From: Paraburkholderia madseniana
GTDB taxonomy: Bacteria; Pseudomonadota; Gammaproteobacteria; Burkholderiales; Burkholderiaceae
Assembly: GCF_009690905.1 (NCBI RefSeq)
Contig: NZ_VOSW01000035.1
Span: 1 to 64,000, forward strand
Direction of reading: 5' to 3'
DNA length: 64,000 nucleotides
Under the pieces are notes generated by a model. That model was not told where the DNA came from. It did no database searches and saw only the letters and a list, made by a program, of their open reading frames with translations. Positions 1 to 8,640 of the stretch are shown here, in pieces (position 1 is the first letter of the stretch; each line of letters opens with the position of its first letter). The position numbers and the translations under genes were made by a program.

Positions 1-238
1 GCGGCAGCGTGCGGAAATGCGTCAACGGACGCTCGACCACCGTTGCGGCCGGCGCGCCGGCCGCAACGCCCGAGGCACCGGAAGCACCTGAAGCAGTGTG
101 CGCGGCAGCAGCGCCCGCGGGACCGGAGACCGCAGTAGCAGCGGCGGAAGCGGAAGCGGAAGCGGAAGCGCCAGAAACGGTGCCCGAGGCAACGGCGGCG
201 CTCGCAGCATTAGCGGAAGTTTGAGTGGGGGCCGTCAT
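1..238 (-). CDS. partial protein with Ala/Ser-rich N-terminus, coupled to the molybdenum hydroxylase gene
   Basis: The reading frame opens at the ATG ending at 238 and runs without a stop past the window edge, giving 79 visible residues. Its ATG overlaps the TGA of the upstream gene in an ATGA arrangement (235-238), so the two are translationally coupled. Residues 1-66 are almost entirely Ala, Ser, Gly, Thr, Val and Pro with a tandem SASASAS run. The composition changes at VVERPLTHFRTLP, where a folded domain probably begins. In related operons the partner of such a molybdenum hydroxylase subunit is a [2Fe-2S] protein, a cytochrome c or an XdhC-type factor. The visible part does not decide between them, so no function is assigned. 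The start is well supported; identity is open. Confidence 0.6.
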   Translation of the reverse strand, partial: MTAPTQTSANAASAAVASGTVSGASASASASAAATAVSGPAGAAAAHTASGASGASGVAAGAPAATVVERPLTHFRTLP

Positions 239-3063
239 GCGAGCACCTCCTGAATACGTTGCGGGGTGACCGGCAGCTCAGTAAAGCGATGGCCGACCGC
301 GTGCGCGATACCGTTCACGATGGCGCCGACCACCGGAATCATCACCACTTCGGCGATGCCCTTCGGCGGATCGGTCTCAGTGAGGGGTGGCAACACTTCA
401 CCGGTCTGGGTCCAGACGGCGACATCCGTCGCGCGCGGCAAGTGGTAGCGATTGAAGTTCCAGGTGCCGTTGCCAGGACCGTCTTCATAGAGCGGCAGAT
501 ACTCGTGCAATGCGTGACCGATGCCCATCGCAAGGCCGCCTTGCAACTGACCCGACACAAGTTGCGGCGAGATCTGATTGCCGCACTCCATGATCGAGTG
601 ATGGGCGAGCAGGTCCACCTTGCCGCTCGCTTCATGCACCGACAACTCGACCAGCGTGCCGACCGCGCTGTAATACGTCACGGCCGCGTTGTTACGCTGA
701 ACCGGCGGAATGAACACGCGCTGACGATCAAGCACGCGATAGTGGTTCGGCGTGATTTGCAGTTTCTTTTTATCGGCCGAAGCGTTGTCGCCATATCGAA
801 GCGCAAGCCCATCGAGCGGCAGACGCTCGACAGTGCCGTCGATCTCGAAGTCCGACTCGGTCCATTGCCAGCGATTGAACACGTGCACGGTCGCGCCGGT
901 GACCAGACCCAACTCGTGCGCCTTCTTCGCGAGCTGTTCGAACGGCAGTGCTTCGAGCCCCGCCGCCGAAAGCTTGCCGTCGACCCAACGCGCGTCCTCG
1001 ATGCGCACCACCAGCGGCGCGGCTTGACCACCGCCGCCGCCCTGGCTCCAGATTGCCATGGCCGCCGGCCACAAGCCGTGCGCGAAGACGACGCGTGCCG
1101 CTTCGCGCGTGCTGTGCGTGAAATAGAACGCCGAATTCGTTGCACTCGACGGCGACGCATAACCCGGCGACCAGCGCGGATTCGCGGCCAGCTTGTCCTG
1201 GTCCGCTTGCGACATCATGTACGGATCGCCGCTCGTGACGACCGGCAGATCGGGCCAATCGGTGATCGCGACATGCACGTCGGTGGCCGGCTTGCCGAGC
1301 CACTTTGCGACCGCGATCGCCTGCGAGGTCGACATGCCGGTACCGATTTCGGCCGCCGTGTGTTGCAAGCCGATCTTGCCGTCGGCGCTGAACTCGACCT
1401 TGGCGAACGAGGTTTCCGCGCCCGTGCCGAAGTCCTTCTGCACACACGCAAAACCGACGCCATACCGCTTACCCGGATGCGCGGCTTCGAACTCGGCCTT
1501 ACGCTTCGCGCGATCCACCCACAACGGATGAACCTTCGCCTTCTGCAACACGTCGTCGACACGAATCGCACCTGCGGGCACCGCGCCCTGGGTGTTCTTC
1601 ATGCCCGAACGCAGCGCGTTTTTCAGGCGGAAGTCGATCGGATCGAGATTCAGTTGCACGGCGATTTCGTCGACCATCATCTCGGTCGCGGCCATGCTTT
1701 GCAGCGTGCCGTAGCCGCGTGCCGAACCGGCGTCGATCGCGCGCGAGGCGATCGCCACCGCCGAGAGATCGTTCTTCGGGAAGTAATAAATCGATTGCGC
1801 GGCCGTCGCGCCGACCATCGCCACCGACGGCGAGAAGTTGCAGCGACCGCCGCCGTCCGCTTCCATCGCGGCCTTGAACGATTGCATCATGCCGGTGTTC
1901 TTATCGACGGCGATCCGGTAGTTCATCTTGAACGCATGGCGTTTCAACGACGTCTGGAACTGCTCGTAGCGATCGTTCGCAAGACGCACCGGGCGGCCGT
2001 CCGCATACATCGCGCAGACGAGGCCGTAGAACGGCACGTTGAAGTGATCCTTCGAACCGTAGCCCACCGTGTAGCACGGGTGAATGAACAGGTTCTTCAC
2101 CGGGAACGCGCACTTCGCGACCATGCCGGCCGCACTGTCGGCAACTTCGGACGGCGCCTGGGTCGGCACGACCATGTGCAGCGATTGCGTCGCCGCGTCG
2201 TACCAGCAGTTCGCGTTGTCCGGTTCGAGCGCGGCGGTGTCGATCGACTGCGTGTTGTACTCGCGCTCCATGACGAGCCAGTCCGCCGACGGATGATCCA
2301 GCTCCTGCTGGATCTGGCCGGCGTGGAACATGCCCTGCTCGTCGAGCTTGCCGTGTTCGACGCCGTCCGGCCACACCGGCTGGTGCTTGCGCATCATGCT
2401 CGGGAACACCGGTGCGTCTTTCAGGCTGGAGAAGATATCGTCGTCATACGGCGTCTTGCCGCCGACGCGCACGAAGCGGAACGTGCCCCACGGATCGCGC
2501 TCGAGCGGCCCGGTTTTCGCGCCGTAACGGATGACCTGATCCTGGAACTTGAGCTTGTCTTTTGCGAAGCGGAAGCGCACGAAGTCGTGATAAATCAGGA
2601 TCGCGACCGCCTGGCCGAGATATGCGGGCGTCTTGCCCGGCGGCAGCAACATGTCGTCGCCGTAGAAGGCCGGGAAGATCAGGCCGTCGCGCGTCAGATC
2701 GGCCGCCGTGACCACACGGTCGGGCTTCAGTTCGTCGCCGAGCAGCGTCAGGTCGAAGCCTTCGTAGCTGCGGTCGGCTTGCGTCGTGCGCAGGATGAAG
2801 GCGTGCGATTGCTGCTGCGGCCAGTGCGGCATGTCGGTGGCGCGGATGTCTCGCGCGAACACTTTCGAGCCCGTCACTTTGGCGATACCGTCGATGCGGA
2901 ATTTCGCCTGCCCATTGGCGGCGTCCCACTGAACCGGCGTCAGAATTTTGTCTTCGAACAACGCAGCAAATGCGCGGCTGCCCATCGGCGCGATATACAC
3001 CGACACACCCGCCAACACGCTGGCCTTCAGAAAACTACGACGCGAAAGGTCGAGTTTCCCCAT
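235..3063 (-). CDS. Tat-exported xanthine dehydrogenase family molybdopterin-binding subunit (IorB/aldehyde oxidase type)
   Basis: A 942-residue molybdenum hydroxylase large subunit, expected to bind molybdopterin cytosine dinucleotide and hydroxylate an aldehyde or N-heterocycle with a separate [2Fe-2S] partner. I start it at the ATG at 3063, preceded by AAGGAGAAGTCC; an in-frame ATG 30 bases upstream lacks this site. The N-terminus has the twin-arginine motif SRRSFLK (residues 7-13) followed by a hydrophobic segment, so the enzyme is probably exported folded. An aldehyde oxidase a/b-hammerhead-like segment (KFRIDGIAKVTG) follows, then cofactor-binding motifs such as GSARGYGT and AEIGTGMSTSQA, and near the C-terminus GIAEVVM, which carries the candidate catalytic Glu. 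The length is greater than classical XdhB and fits the IorB-like branch. The substrate cannot be told from sequence. Confidence 0.85.
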   Translation of the reverse strand: MGKLDLSRRSFLKASVLAGVSVYIAPMGSRAFAALFEDKILTPVQWDAANGQAKFRIDGIAKVTGSKVFARDIRATDMPHWPQQQSHAFILRTTQADRSYEGFDLTLLGDELKPDRVVTAADLTRDGLIFPAFYGDDMLLPPGKTPAYLGQAVAILIYHDFVRFRFAKDKLKFQDQVIRYGAKTGPLERDPWGTFRFVRVGGKTPYDDDIFSSLKDAPVFPSMMRKHQPVWPDGVEHGKLDEQGMFHAGQIQQELDHPSADWLVMEREYNTQSIDTAALEPDNANCWYDAATQSLHMVVPTQAPSEVADSAAGMVAKCAFPVKNLFIHPCYTVGYGSKDHFNVPFYGLVCAMYADGRPVRLANDRYEQFQTSLKRHAFKMNYRIAVDKNTGMMQSFKAAMEADGGGRCNFSPSVAMVGATAAQSIYYFPKNDLSAVAIASRAIDAGSARGYGTLQSMAATEMMVDEIAVQLNLDPIDFRLKNALRSGMKNTQGAVPAGAIRVDDVLQKAKVHPLWVDRAKRKAEFEAAHPGKRYGVGFACVQKDFGTGAETSFAKVEFSADGKIGLQHTAAEIGTGMSTSQAIAVAKWLGKPATDVHVAITDWPDLPVVTSGDPYMMSQADQDKLAANPRWSPGYASPSSATNSAFYFTHSTREAARVVFAHGLWPAAMAIWSQGGGGGQAAPLVVRIEDARWVDGKLSAAGLEALPFEQLAKKAHELGLVTGATVHVFNRWQWTESDFEIDGTVERLPLDGLALRYGDNASADKKKLQITPNHYRVLDRQRVFIPPVQRNNAAVTYYSAVGTLVELSVHEASGKVDLLAHHSIMECGNQISPQLVSGQLQGGLAMGIGHALHEYLPLYEDGPGNGTWNFNRYHLPRATDVAVWTQTGEVLPPLTETDPPKGIAEVVMIPVVGAIVNGIAHAVGHRFTELPVTPQRIQEVLA

Positions 3064-3510
3064 GGACTTCTCCTTAAGTGAACACAGCGGCAACTCGTGA
3101 GCAGGACGATCGTGGAAAACGTCAGGTCTCGCGCGAGACCACGCGCGTGCTCGCGCGCGGCGAACCTGCGCTGGACGGCGATAACCACGAGGGAGGTGTT
3201 CGAACCGCGGGCGCTTGTTTGAGCCCGGGCGTACCGGCGATGTGCAGTAGCCATCACTTCGGCTGCCGCAGTCGATCTGATTGACCTTGAACTACCGTGA
3301 GTTGCCTTTTCCCTGCCCTGCAGAGGGCCAAGGGCCGGGATTATCTCGCTGTTTAGACGCACGGTGCGTCATTTTTTGTCAGCTATCTCGCAAATAACGT
3401 ATTGGGTATGAATCGTTATAACAGTGGGTTTATTGCGCTGCTTGTTATCTGTCGAGGATCGGCGATGGCCGCTGTTTTGTCGCGAGCGTAACTTACTAAA
3501 ACGTATTTAA
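3064..3510. other. 447-bp gene-free upstream region of the molybdenum hydroxylase operon
   Basis: This stretch separates the start of the molybdenum hydroxylase gene from the end of the DeoR-type gene, both on the minus strand. It holds the ribosome binding site just upstream of 3063, a perfect 16-bp palindrome at 3125-3140 and a GC-rich CG-repeat tract after it. The part from about 3380 to 3510 is AT-richer. No convincing ORF, paired -35/-10 promoter or terminator was found. Confidence 0.5.
3125..3140. promoter_or_regulatory. perfect 16-bp palindrome, candidate operator
   Basis: GGTCTCGCGCGAGACC reads identically on both strands with no mismatch and lies about 62 bases upstream of the molybdenum hydroxylase start. 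Position and symmetry suit a dimeric repressor or activator site. The binding protein is unknown. The DeoR-type regulator next door is one candidate, but its own upstream repeats have a different sequence. Confidence 0.35.
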
Positions 3511-4266
3511 CTAAGCGCGCAAGATCGTGATCCCCAATGCTTCGAACGGCGCGGTAAGCACCTCTGGCGTATTCCGCTCGACGACGATCGTGCTGGCCGC
3601 CGACACATCCGCGATCTTGTACGCCGATGCCGCATTGAGTTTTTCCGCCGACGCCAGCACCACTGTTTCCGCTGCATGTTCCGCGAGCGCGCGCTTCACG
3701 TAGGCCTCCTCCATATCGCCGGTGCTCAGGCCCGCTTGCGGATGCACACCCGTGACGCCCATGAAGTAGAAGTCGGCGCGAATGTGGCTGAGCGATTCGA
3801 TAGCCGCCGCACCCACGTTGACCATTGAATGCCGGAACAGACGCCCACCGATCATGATGACCTCGAGCTCCGCGTGCTCGGCCAGTTCGACGGCGATGCT
3901 CGGGCTGTGCGTGACGATCGTCGCCCGCAAATCGCGCGGCAAGTGGCGCGCCAGTTGCACGGCAGTCGTGCCGCCGTCGATGAAGGCAATCTGCCCGCGC
4001 GCGATCATGCCCGCCGCCGCCCGGCCGATCGCCGCCTTCGATGCCGATTCGATGCGCTCGCGCCCGGCAAAATCCACTGCCGCCGGCGACGCCGGCAATG
4101 CGCCGCCATGCACGCGCTGGAGCTGCCCCTCGGCGGCGAGCTCGCGCAGATCGCGGCGGATCGTGTCCTCCGAGACGTCGAACTCGACGCTCAAGGTCCT
4201 GGCGATCACCTGGCCGTCACGCTTGAGCGCTTCAAGGATCAACTGTTTTCTTTGCGATGTGAGCAC
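3511..4266 (-). CDS. DeoR/GlpR family transcriptional regulator
   Basis: A 251-residue DeoR-type repressor, the usual family length. I choose the GTG at 4266: the protein then starts with the typical short lead (LTSQRKQLILEAL) into the HTH, while the longer in-frame extension is Cys-rich, unlike the family, and runs through the repeat array upstream. Residues 1-55 hold the DeoR HTH (EFDVSEDTIRRDL, then RVHGGA). The C-terminal sugar-phosphate isomerase-like sensor domain has DGGTTAVQLARHL and a GVTGVHPQAGLST segment. Such proteins usually sense a phosphorylated sugar or nucleotide-derived ligand. It is divergent from a Nudix hydrolase gene across a short region of repeated 10-mers, which suggests autoregulation and control of that neighbour. 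Confidence 0.85.
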   Translation of the reverse strand: MLTSQRKQLILEALKRDGQVIARTLSVEFDVSEDTIRRDLRELAAEGQLQRVHGGALPASPAAVDFAGRERIESASKAAIGRAAAGMIARGQIAFIDGGTTAVQLARHLPRDLRATIVTHSPSIAVELAEHAELEVIMIGGRLFRHSMVNVGAAAIESLSHIRADFYFMGVTGVHPQAGLSTGDMEEAYVKRALAEHAAETVVLASAEKLNAASAYKIADVSAASTIVVERNTPEVLTAPFEALGITILRA

Positions 4267-4295
4267 GGCGGGCGTCCCGAAAGCATTTTGGCAAT

Positions 4296-4335
4296 TTGCA
4301 CGAAATTTCTTGTTTTTGCACGATATTGCACGATA
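4296..4335. promoter_or_regulatory. three helically phased copies of TTGCACGAWA, candidate DeoR operator
   Basis: TTGCACGAAA lies at 4296-4305, and TTGCACGATA lies at 4316-4325 and again, directly abutting, at 4326-4335. The copies are 20 and 10 bp apart, so all three face the same side of the helix. The block lies between the divergent DeoR-type and Nudix genes and overlaps the candidate -35 of the latter. A repeated site next to its own regulator gene is the usual DeoR arrangement; that the DeoR protein binds here is inference. Confidence 0.5.
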
Positions 4336-4344
4336 CCATAAATT
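4316..4344 (+). promoter_or_regulatory. candidate sigma-70 promoter of the Nudix gene
   Basis: TTGCAC at 4316-4321 and TAAATT at 4339-4344 are 17 bp apart, a canonical spacing, about 45 bases upstream of the Nudix start. The -35 box is embedded in the second 10-mer repeat, so bound regulator would block polymerase. Neither hexamer is a perfect match. Confidence 0.35.
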
Positions 4345-4389
4345 GCATGCGGTGCAGACCGCGTTTCCCAACGGAACAGGATACGAGCC

Positions 4390-4977
4390 ATGAACGAAAT
4401 CGCCGGGCGGGTGCGGATCGTCGACGTGAAAGTGCTATCGGACGACTGGTACGTGCTGAAGAAAACCACCTTCGACTACCAACGCGCGGACGGCAGCTGG
4501 CAGCGCCAGAGCCGCGAAACCTACGATCGCGGCAACGGCGCGACGCTATTGCTGTACGACCCGCGCCGCCGCACGGTGGTGCTGACGCGGCAATTCCGCC
4601 TGCCGGCGTTCGTCAACGGTCATCACGGTATGCTGATCGAGGCGCCGGCGGGCCTGCTGGAGGCCGCCTCACCCGAAGAGCGGATTCGCGCTGAAGTCGA
4701 AGAGGAAACCGGCTACCGCGTACACGACGTGCGCAAGGTATTCGAAGCCTTCATGAGCCCGGGTTCGGTGACGGAAAAGCTGCACTTTTTCGTCGCTGAA
4801 TATGATGCGGTGGCGAAAGTCGGCGCGGGCGGCGGCATTGCCGACGAAGGTGAAGATATCGAGGTGCTGGAACTGGCGGTGGACGAAGCGCTGGCAATGG
4901 TCGAACGCGGCGAGATCGTCGACGGGAAGACGATCATGTTGTTGCAGTACGCAAAGTTGAATCTGTTCGGCGCGTAA
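4390..4977 (+). CDS. nudK: Nudix hydrolase, NudK-type (GDP-mannose/ADP-ribose pyrophosphatase family)
   Basis: A 195-residue protein with a complete Nudix box at residues 88-110, running from GLLEAA through RAEVEEETGY; the metal-binding REVEEETG-like core is intact. Length, N-terminal strand order and the long acidic loop after the box (GEDIEVLELAV) match the NudK/YffH group, which hydrolyses GDP-mannose, and less closely ADP-ribose pyrophosphatases. It is cytoplasmic with no signal peptide. It is divergent from a DeoR-type regulator, so it may be repressed by it. Substrate preference is not certain from sequence. Confidence 0.85.
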   Translation: MNEIAGRVRIVDVKVLSDDWYVLKKTTFDYQRADGSWQRQSRETYDRGNGATLLLYDPRRRTVVLTRQFRLPAFVNGHHGMLIEAPAGLLEAASPEERIRAEVEEETGYRVHDVRKVFEAFMSPGSVTEKLHFFVAEYDAVAKVGAGGGIADEGEDIEVLELAVDEALAMVERGEIVDGKTIMLLQYAKLNLFGA

Positions 4978-5306
4978 GTGTTGGCTCGCAGGTCGTTCGG
5001 CGAGATCGACCGCGGCGGCGGCGGTGCGCATGGGCATTTACGCGCAATGTGGCGAGCGCCTCGCTCCCGCTACGGCCGTTCTGTCCGCGGCCTCGCCACA
5101 AACCTCGGCATTTCAGACTAATCCCACGCGACTTTGGGAAAAGGATGATATGTCGATGAACGTCAAAAAAATATCCTTACGGGTCCTTTTAAAGCCTGCC
5201 TGCCGCGCGGTCATTGCGAGGCAGTTCTTAAACGGGAAAACCATTTCCGTCAGTATATTTTTTACTTCGTCAGCGTCATAAAGCCGGCGAATGATTTGAG
5301 GTTTAA
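4978..5306. other. 329-bp region after the Nudix gene, with one doubtful small ORF
   Basis: No recognisable gene fills this interval. GC falls sharply from about 5100. The only coding candidate is the 43-codon frame at 5150-5281. No clear rho-independent terminator follows the Nudix gene. Confidence 0.4.
5150..5281 (+). CDS. possible 43-residue basic small protein
   Basis: The ATG at 5150 follows GGGAAAAGGATGAT, which contains a good AAGGA ribosome binding site at proper spacing. The frame (MSMNVKKISL at its start) is basic and ends in a short hydrophobic stretch. It lies just upstream of a small membrane protein gene. Length, lack of known relatives and AT-rich composition leave coding doubtful. 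Confidence 0.25.
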   Translation: MSMNVKKISLRVLLKPACRAVIARQFLNGKTISVSIFFTSSAS

Positions 5307-5636
5307 GTGGATTCTCTTAATTCAGCGAACAGATTCATGGCCGGTTTCTTTTTCGGCATCGTGGTCGCCGCAGTTGTAATGGTATTGCTGTGCAATGCCG
5401 GTGAATTTTCACCGTTTATCGCGAAACTGCATGCTTTGGAACAGGTCATCCTGACCGTGCTCATTTCGATCGTCATCGTCGATGCAAAACCATTGGCTTA
5501 TAAGACCGTCTGGCGTGACCGCCGCTGCAGCTTCATACTCGACGAAGATCTAACCGCGACAATTCGCGGCAGAACCTTCGGCATTCCCGCCGGCGTGGTA
5601 GTCGGGATTCTGATTCAGAACTACGTGATGAACTGA
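5307..5636 (+). CDS. small membrane protein of unknown function
   Basis: A 109-residue frame starting with GTG at 5307, with a weak GAGG-type site upstream. It has a hydrophobic segment at about residues 10-31 (FMAGFFFGIVVAAVVMVLL), a second at about 46-60 (VILTVLISIVIV) and a weaker third near the C-terminus, so it is probably an inner-membrane protein. A charged stretch (KTVWRDRRC) separates the last two. No family is recognised. It converges with the porin gene. Codon use is less GC-biased than its neighbours. Confidence 0.5.
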   Translation: MDSLNSANRFMAGFFFGIVVAAVVMVLLCNAGEFSPFIAKLHALEQVILTVLISIVIVDAKPLAYKTVWRDRRCSFILDEDLTATIRGRTFGIPAGVVVGILIQNYVMN

Positions 5637-5721
5637 TCTCCCGCCGCACGGGAAAGCGATATCCATCACACCCGGCCCTGCAGTCATCATGCAGCCCACC
5701 GCCGGCACGTCCTGCCACCCT

Positions 5722-6894
5722 CTAGAATTTATGCCGTATCGCCGCGCGCACCACGACCTGCTTCGACGTCGACGACGGCGACTGGGTGCCGGGCGTGAAG
5801 GCATCGTCCAGAATTGAGAACGTGGCGTCGCCGGTCACCTGCTGATATTCGCCCTGAATGTACACGTCGGTGCGTTTGGACAGGTTGTAGTCCGCCATCA
5901 AACCAAACGAATGAATCTTCGGCTTCACGCCGCCGTTCGAGGCGTCGTAGGTTTCGATCGTGTACACGTACTGCGCGCCGACGAACAGTATCGGCGAAAT
6001 CTGATACTTGCCGTTCACCTCGAAGTTCTGATACTTGAGCGAGTTCAACAACACGCCCGGCGGCACGAGCGGCGTCACGCCGAGAAAGCCGTTGCCGGTC
6101 GGGTCGAGATAGTTCGAGTTGGTGTACACGAAGCCGGCAGTGGCCGGGCCAAAGGTGTAGGTGATGCCGCCGCCGAACACGCGCATGCGAGCCGCGATAA
6201 AACTGGCGTCGTTCGCGGTGATCGCGCCGTTTGAGCCGTTGCCGGGGTTGTCGGCCTGCAGATAAGCCGCGGCCACCAGCAGTCCGCCGTAGGTGTACTG
6301 GCCGCCGAAACTGTACGCGCGATTGTTGGCGAAGCCGGTGTCGTTGCTGAAGCTGTAGACGCCGCCGAACTGGAAGCCCGAGATCGACGGGCTGGTGTAC
6401 TTGACGCTGTTGTCGAGACGGAACGAGTTGTCGGTGTTGTCGTTATCGTACGGGTGCGAGAACAGTGAACCGGCCCAGTTGCCGTTGGCCGTGGTCTGCG
6501 CCAGAAAGTCGACCACCGAGTCGTACTGGCGGCCGAACGTCAAGGTGCCGTATGGCTCCGAGCTCAAGCCGACGAACGCCTGGCGGCCGAACATCCGGCC
6601 GCCCTGGTTAAGCCGCCCGGAACTGACGTCGAAGCCGTTTTCGAGCTGGAAGATCGCCTTCAGGCCGCCGCCCAGTTCCTCGGCGCCCTTCAAGCCCCAA
6701 CGGCTGCCTTGCGCAAAACCGCTCGCGAGTTCATAGACATGGCCGTGGCCGACATTGTTGGTGTAGTTGATGCCTTCATCGAGCACGCCGTACAGCGTCA
6801 CGCTCGTCTGGGCAAAAGCAGGCAGGGAGAAAACCGCCAACGAAGTGGCGGACAAAGCGGTGGAGACAGCCAGCGCGAACACTTGCTTGTTCAT
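5722..6894 (-). CDS. outer-membrane porin, Gram-negative (Burkholderia OpcP/OmpC) type
   Basis: A 390-residue general diffusion porin. The ATG at 6894 follows AGGGAGATCATC and begins a signal peptide (MNKQVFALAVSTALS) with a probable AFA cleavage site before QTSVTLYG, the standard mature N-terminus of betaproteobacterial porins. The body shows alternating beta strands with porin motifs (GSRWGLKGAEELGGGL, then AFVGLSS and GTLTFGRQY) and ends in Phe (RAAIRHKF), as required for recognition by the outer-membrane assembly machinery. It forms trimeric channels for small hydrophilic solutes. It stands alone as a monocistronic gene. Confidence 0.93.
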   Translation of the reverse strand: MNKQVFALAVSTALSATSLAVFSLPAFAQTSVTLYGVLDEGINYTNNVGHGHVYELASGFAQGSRWGLKGAEELGGGLKAIFQLENGFDVSSGRLNQGGRMFGRQAFVGLSSEPYGTLTFGRQYDSVVDFLAQTTANGNWAGSLFSHPYDNDNTDNSFRLDNSVKYTSPSISGFQFGGVYSFSNDTGFANNRAYSFGGQYTYGGLLVAAAYLQADNPGNGSNGAITANDASFIAARMRVFGGGITYTFGPATAGFVYTNSNYLDPTGNGFLGVTPLVPPGVLLNSLKYQNFEVNGKYQISPILFVGAQYVYTIETYDASNGGVKPKIHSFGLMADYNLSKRTDVYIQGEYQQVTGDATFSILDDAFTPGTQSPSSTSKQVVVRAAIRHKF

Positions 6895-7457
6895 GATGAT
6901 CTCCCTGAGCTCGAGCAATGGGACAACTCGATCCGACCGCTTTCTTTTTGACGCTAGTCGAGGCGTTTATCGACCCCGACGCGCTTTAAGGAAATCCTCA
7001 CACGCCGTTACGTCGCCGTCCATCGGGTGTCGCGCGCATATCTCAAAACGTTGCGAAATCTCCACTGCCTAGGGCAGCCCCTTTTTTCGCAGCGCTTATT
7101 CAGGTAAACGGCGCCGCGCCGCCGGGACTTAAGCTGGCTGTCGCATTGGCCGCGCCGGCGCTGCGCGTTTCGACGCGGTTTTGTCGTCGAAGGAAATATA
7201 ATCGAAAGCTTTTGCGGCGCTGCAGCGGAACTCTGCGCCCTCAAACGGGTCATTTTTACTGGCCTCTGCAGCCGCGCCTCGCGTGGCTGGTTCAAGCGGC
7301 TACGCGGTTGGTCACCCCACGGGTCGTGCATCCTCGGGGCGGCCACCTGCGGGGCGGCCATCCGCCGCAACACCTAATCCAATTTCAAAAGCTTTGTGAG
7401 ACGCCTGCCGCGCTGGACTAGCGCGCCGTCGCACGGGGCTGCTTTTGACACCACATA
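6895..7457. other. 563-bp divergent promoter region between porin and OpgC-type genes
   Basis: It holds the leader of the porin gene and the upstream region of the OpgC-type gene. A perfect TATAAT lies at 7197-7202 on the plus strand without a good -35 partner. Two exact copies of GGGGCGGCCA lie at 7336-7345 and 7351-7360, 15 bp apart. No supported ORF or RNA gene was seen. Confidence 0.4.
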
Positions 7458-8567
7458 ATGCAAAAGTCGCAATCCCGCTTGATCGAGCTCGATTTTTTTC
7501 GCGGGCTGGTCCTCCTGATCATCGTCGTCGATCACATCGGCGGCAGCATTCTGTCGCGCGTCACGCTGCATGCCTATGCGCTGTGCGATGCGGCTGAGGT
7601 CTTCGTGTTCCTCGGCGGCTTCGCCACCGCGACGGCCTACGCGGCGCTCGCCGAACGGCGTAACGAGGCGACCGCGCGCAGCCGCTTCCTGCGCCGCTCG
7701 CTCGAAATCTATCGCGCCTTCCTCATCACTGCCGGCTTGATGCTGCTGGTCAGCGCGGTGCTGACCGCGTTCAGTATCGACGGCCCGAATCTCGCCACCA
7801 CCGACCTCGACGATCTGATGGACACGCCCGTGGCCGCCCTGCGCGACATTCTGCTGTTCCGCCGTCAGCCGTATCTCGCTTCCGTGTTGCCGATGTACGC
7901 GTTCTTCGCACTGCTGGTCCCGATGATCCTGCCGCTCGCGCGCAGCAAGCCATGGCTGCTGCTGGCCGGCAGCGTTGCGCTGTGGGCAGGCGCACCGGCG
8001 ATCGACGCCTACCTGCCCGCCGCGCCGGACATGCACTGGGATTTCAACCCGATTGCCTGGCAGTTGCTGTTCGTGCTCGGCGTGCTGGCACGTTGCCAGC
8101 CGGTTTATCAGCGGATCAGCGCGCACCGTCTCGGCTGGCTGGTCAGCGTGCTGGCGTTCGCCGTGGTCGCCGCCGCGGCCTACTACAAGCTCTTTATTGA
8201 GCGCGAGCCGCTCGATGCCAGCTTCAAGCAAAATCTCTCCTATCTGCGCGCCGTCAATTTTCTGGCGATTGCCTGGCTCGTCGCGAACCTGATCCAGCTC
8301 GGCTGGGCAAGGAAGCTCGCTCAATGGATGCCGTGGGTCGGCATGATCGGCCGCAAAGGGCTGCTGTGCTTTATCGCGGGCGCCGTGATTTCGCTGGTCG
8401 TCGATTCGCTGCTGTATGCCGCGACTGACGGCTATCTGAACTATCCCCTCGGGCTGGTAGCGGATGCATGTGCTGTCGGCGCGCTGTTCGCCGTCGCGAG
8501 AGCATCTGAACCGCTCAAGCGCTTCGCGACGCACCTCTGGAGCTTGCGTCTCAGAACGTCGCCCTGA
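7458..8567 (+). CDS. OpgC-family integral membrane protein
   Basis: A 369-residue polytopic membrane protein with about ten hydrophobic segments. The N-terminal LDFFRGL motif followed by a His-containing helix (VVDHIGG) and the overall pattern match the OpgC domain, a branch of membrane acyltransferases that succinylate osmoregulated periplasmic glucans in Rhodobacter. In Burkholderia the real substrate is unknown. No glucan synthesis genes (opgG/opgH) are nearby. A secreted esterase follows 73 bp downstream on the same strand, so one transcript is possible. Confidence 0.8.
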   Translation: MQKSQSRLIELDFFRGLVLLIIVVDHIGGSILSRVTLHAYALCDAAEVFVFLGGFATATAYAALAERRNEATARSRFLRRSLEIYRAFLITAGLMLLVSAVLTAFSIDGPNLATTDLDDLMDTPVAALRDILLFRRQPYLASVLPMYAFFALLVPMILPLARSKPWLLLAGSVALWAGAPAIDAYLPAAPDMHWDFNPIAWQLLFVLGVLARCQPVYQRISAHRLGWLVSVLAFAVVAAAAYYKLFIEREPLDASFKQNLSYLRAVNFLAIAWLVANLIQLGWARKLAQWMPWVGMIGRKGLLCFIAGAVISLVVDSLLYAATDGYLNYPLGLVADACAVGALFAVARASEPLKRFATHLWSLRLRTSP

Positions 8568-8640
8568 GTGAGCGTTTTCACTGCCGATCCTGATAGCATG
8601 ACGGCCGCGCGCGACCTGCGCGACGGCCTCTTACTCTGAC

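Noticed and set aside
259..3081. 940-codon open frame on the plus strand
   Set aside because: Exact antisense of the molybdenum hydroxylase gene. Arg/His-rich translation without domains is typical of antisense frames in high-GC genes.
7281..7380. Possible tRNA-like GGTTCAA sequence upstream of the OpgC-type gene
   Set aside because: No acceptor stem pairing or anticodon arm could be built around it.
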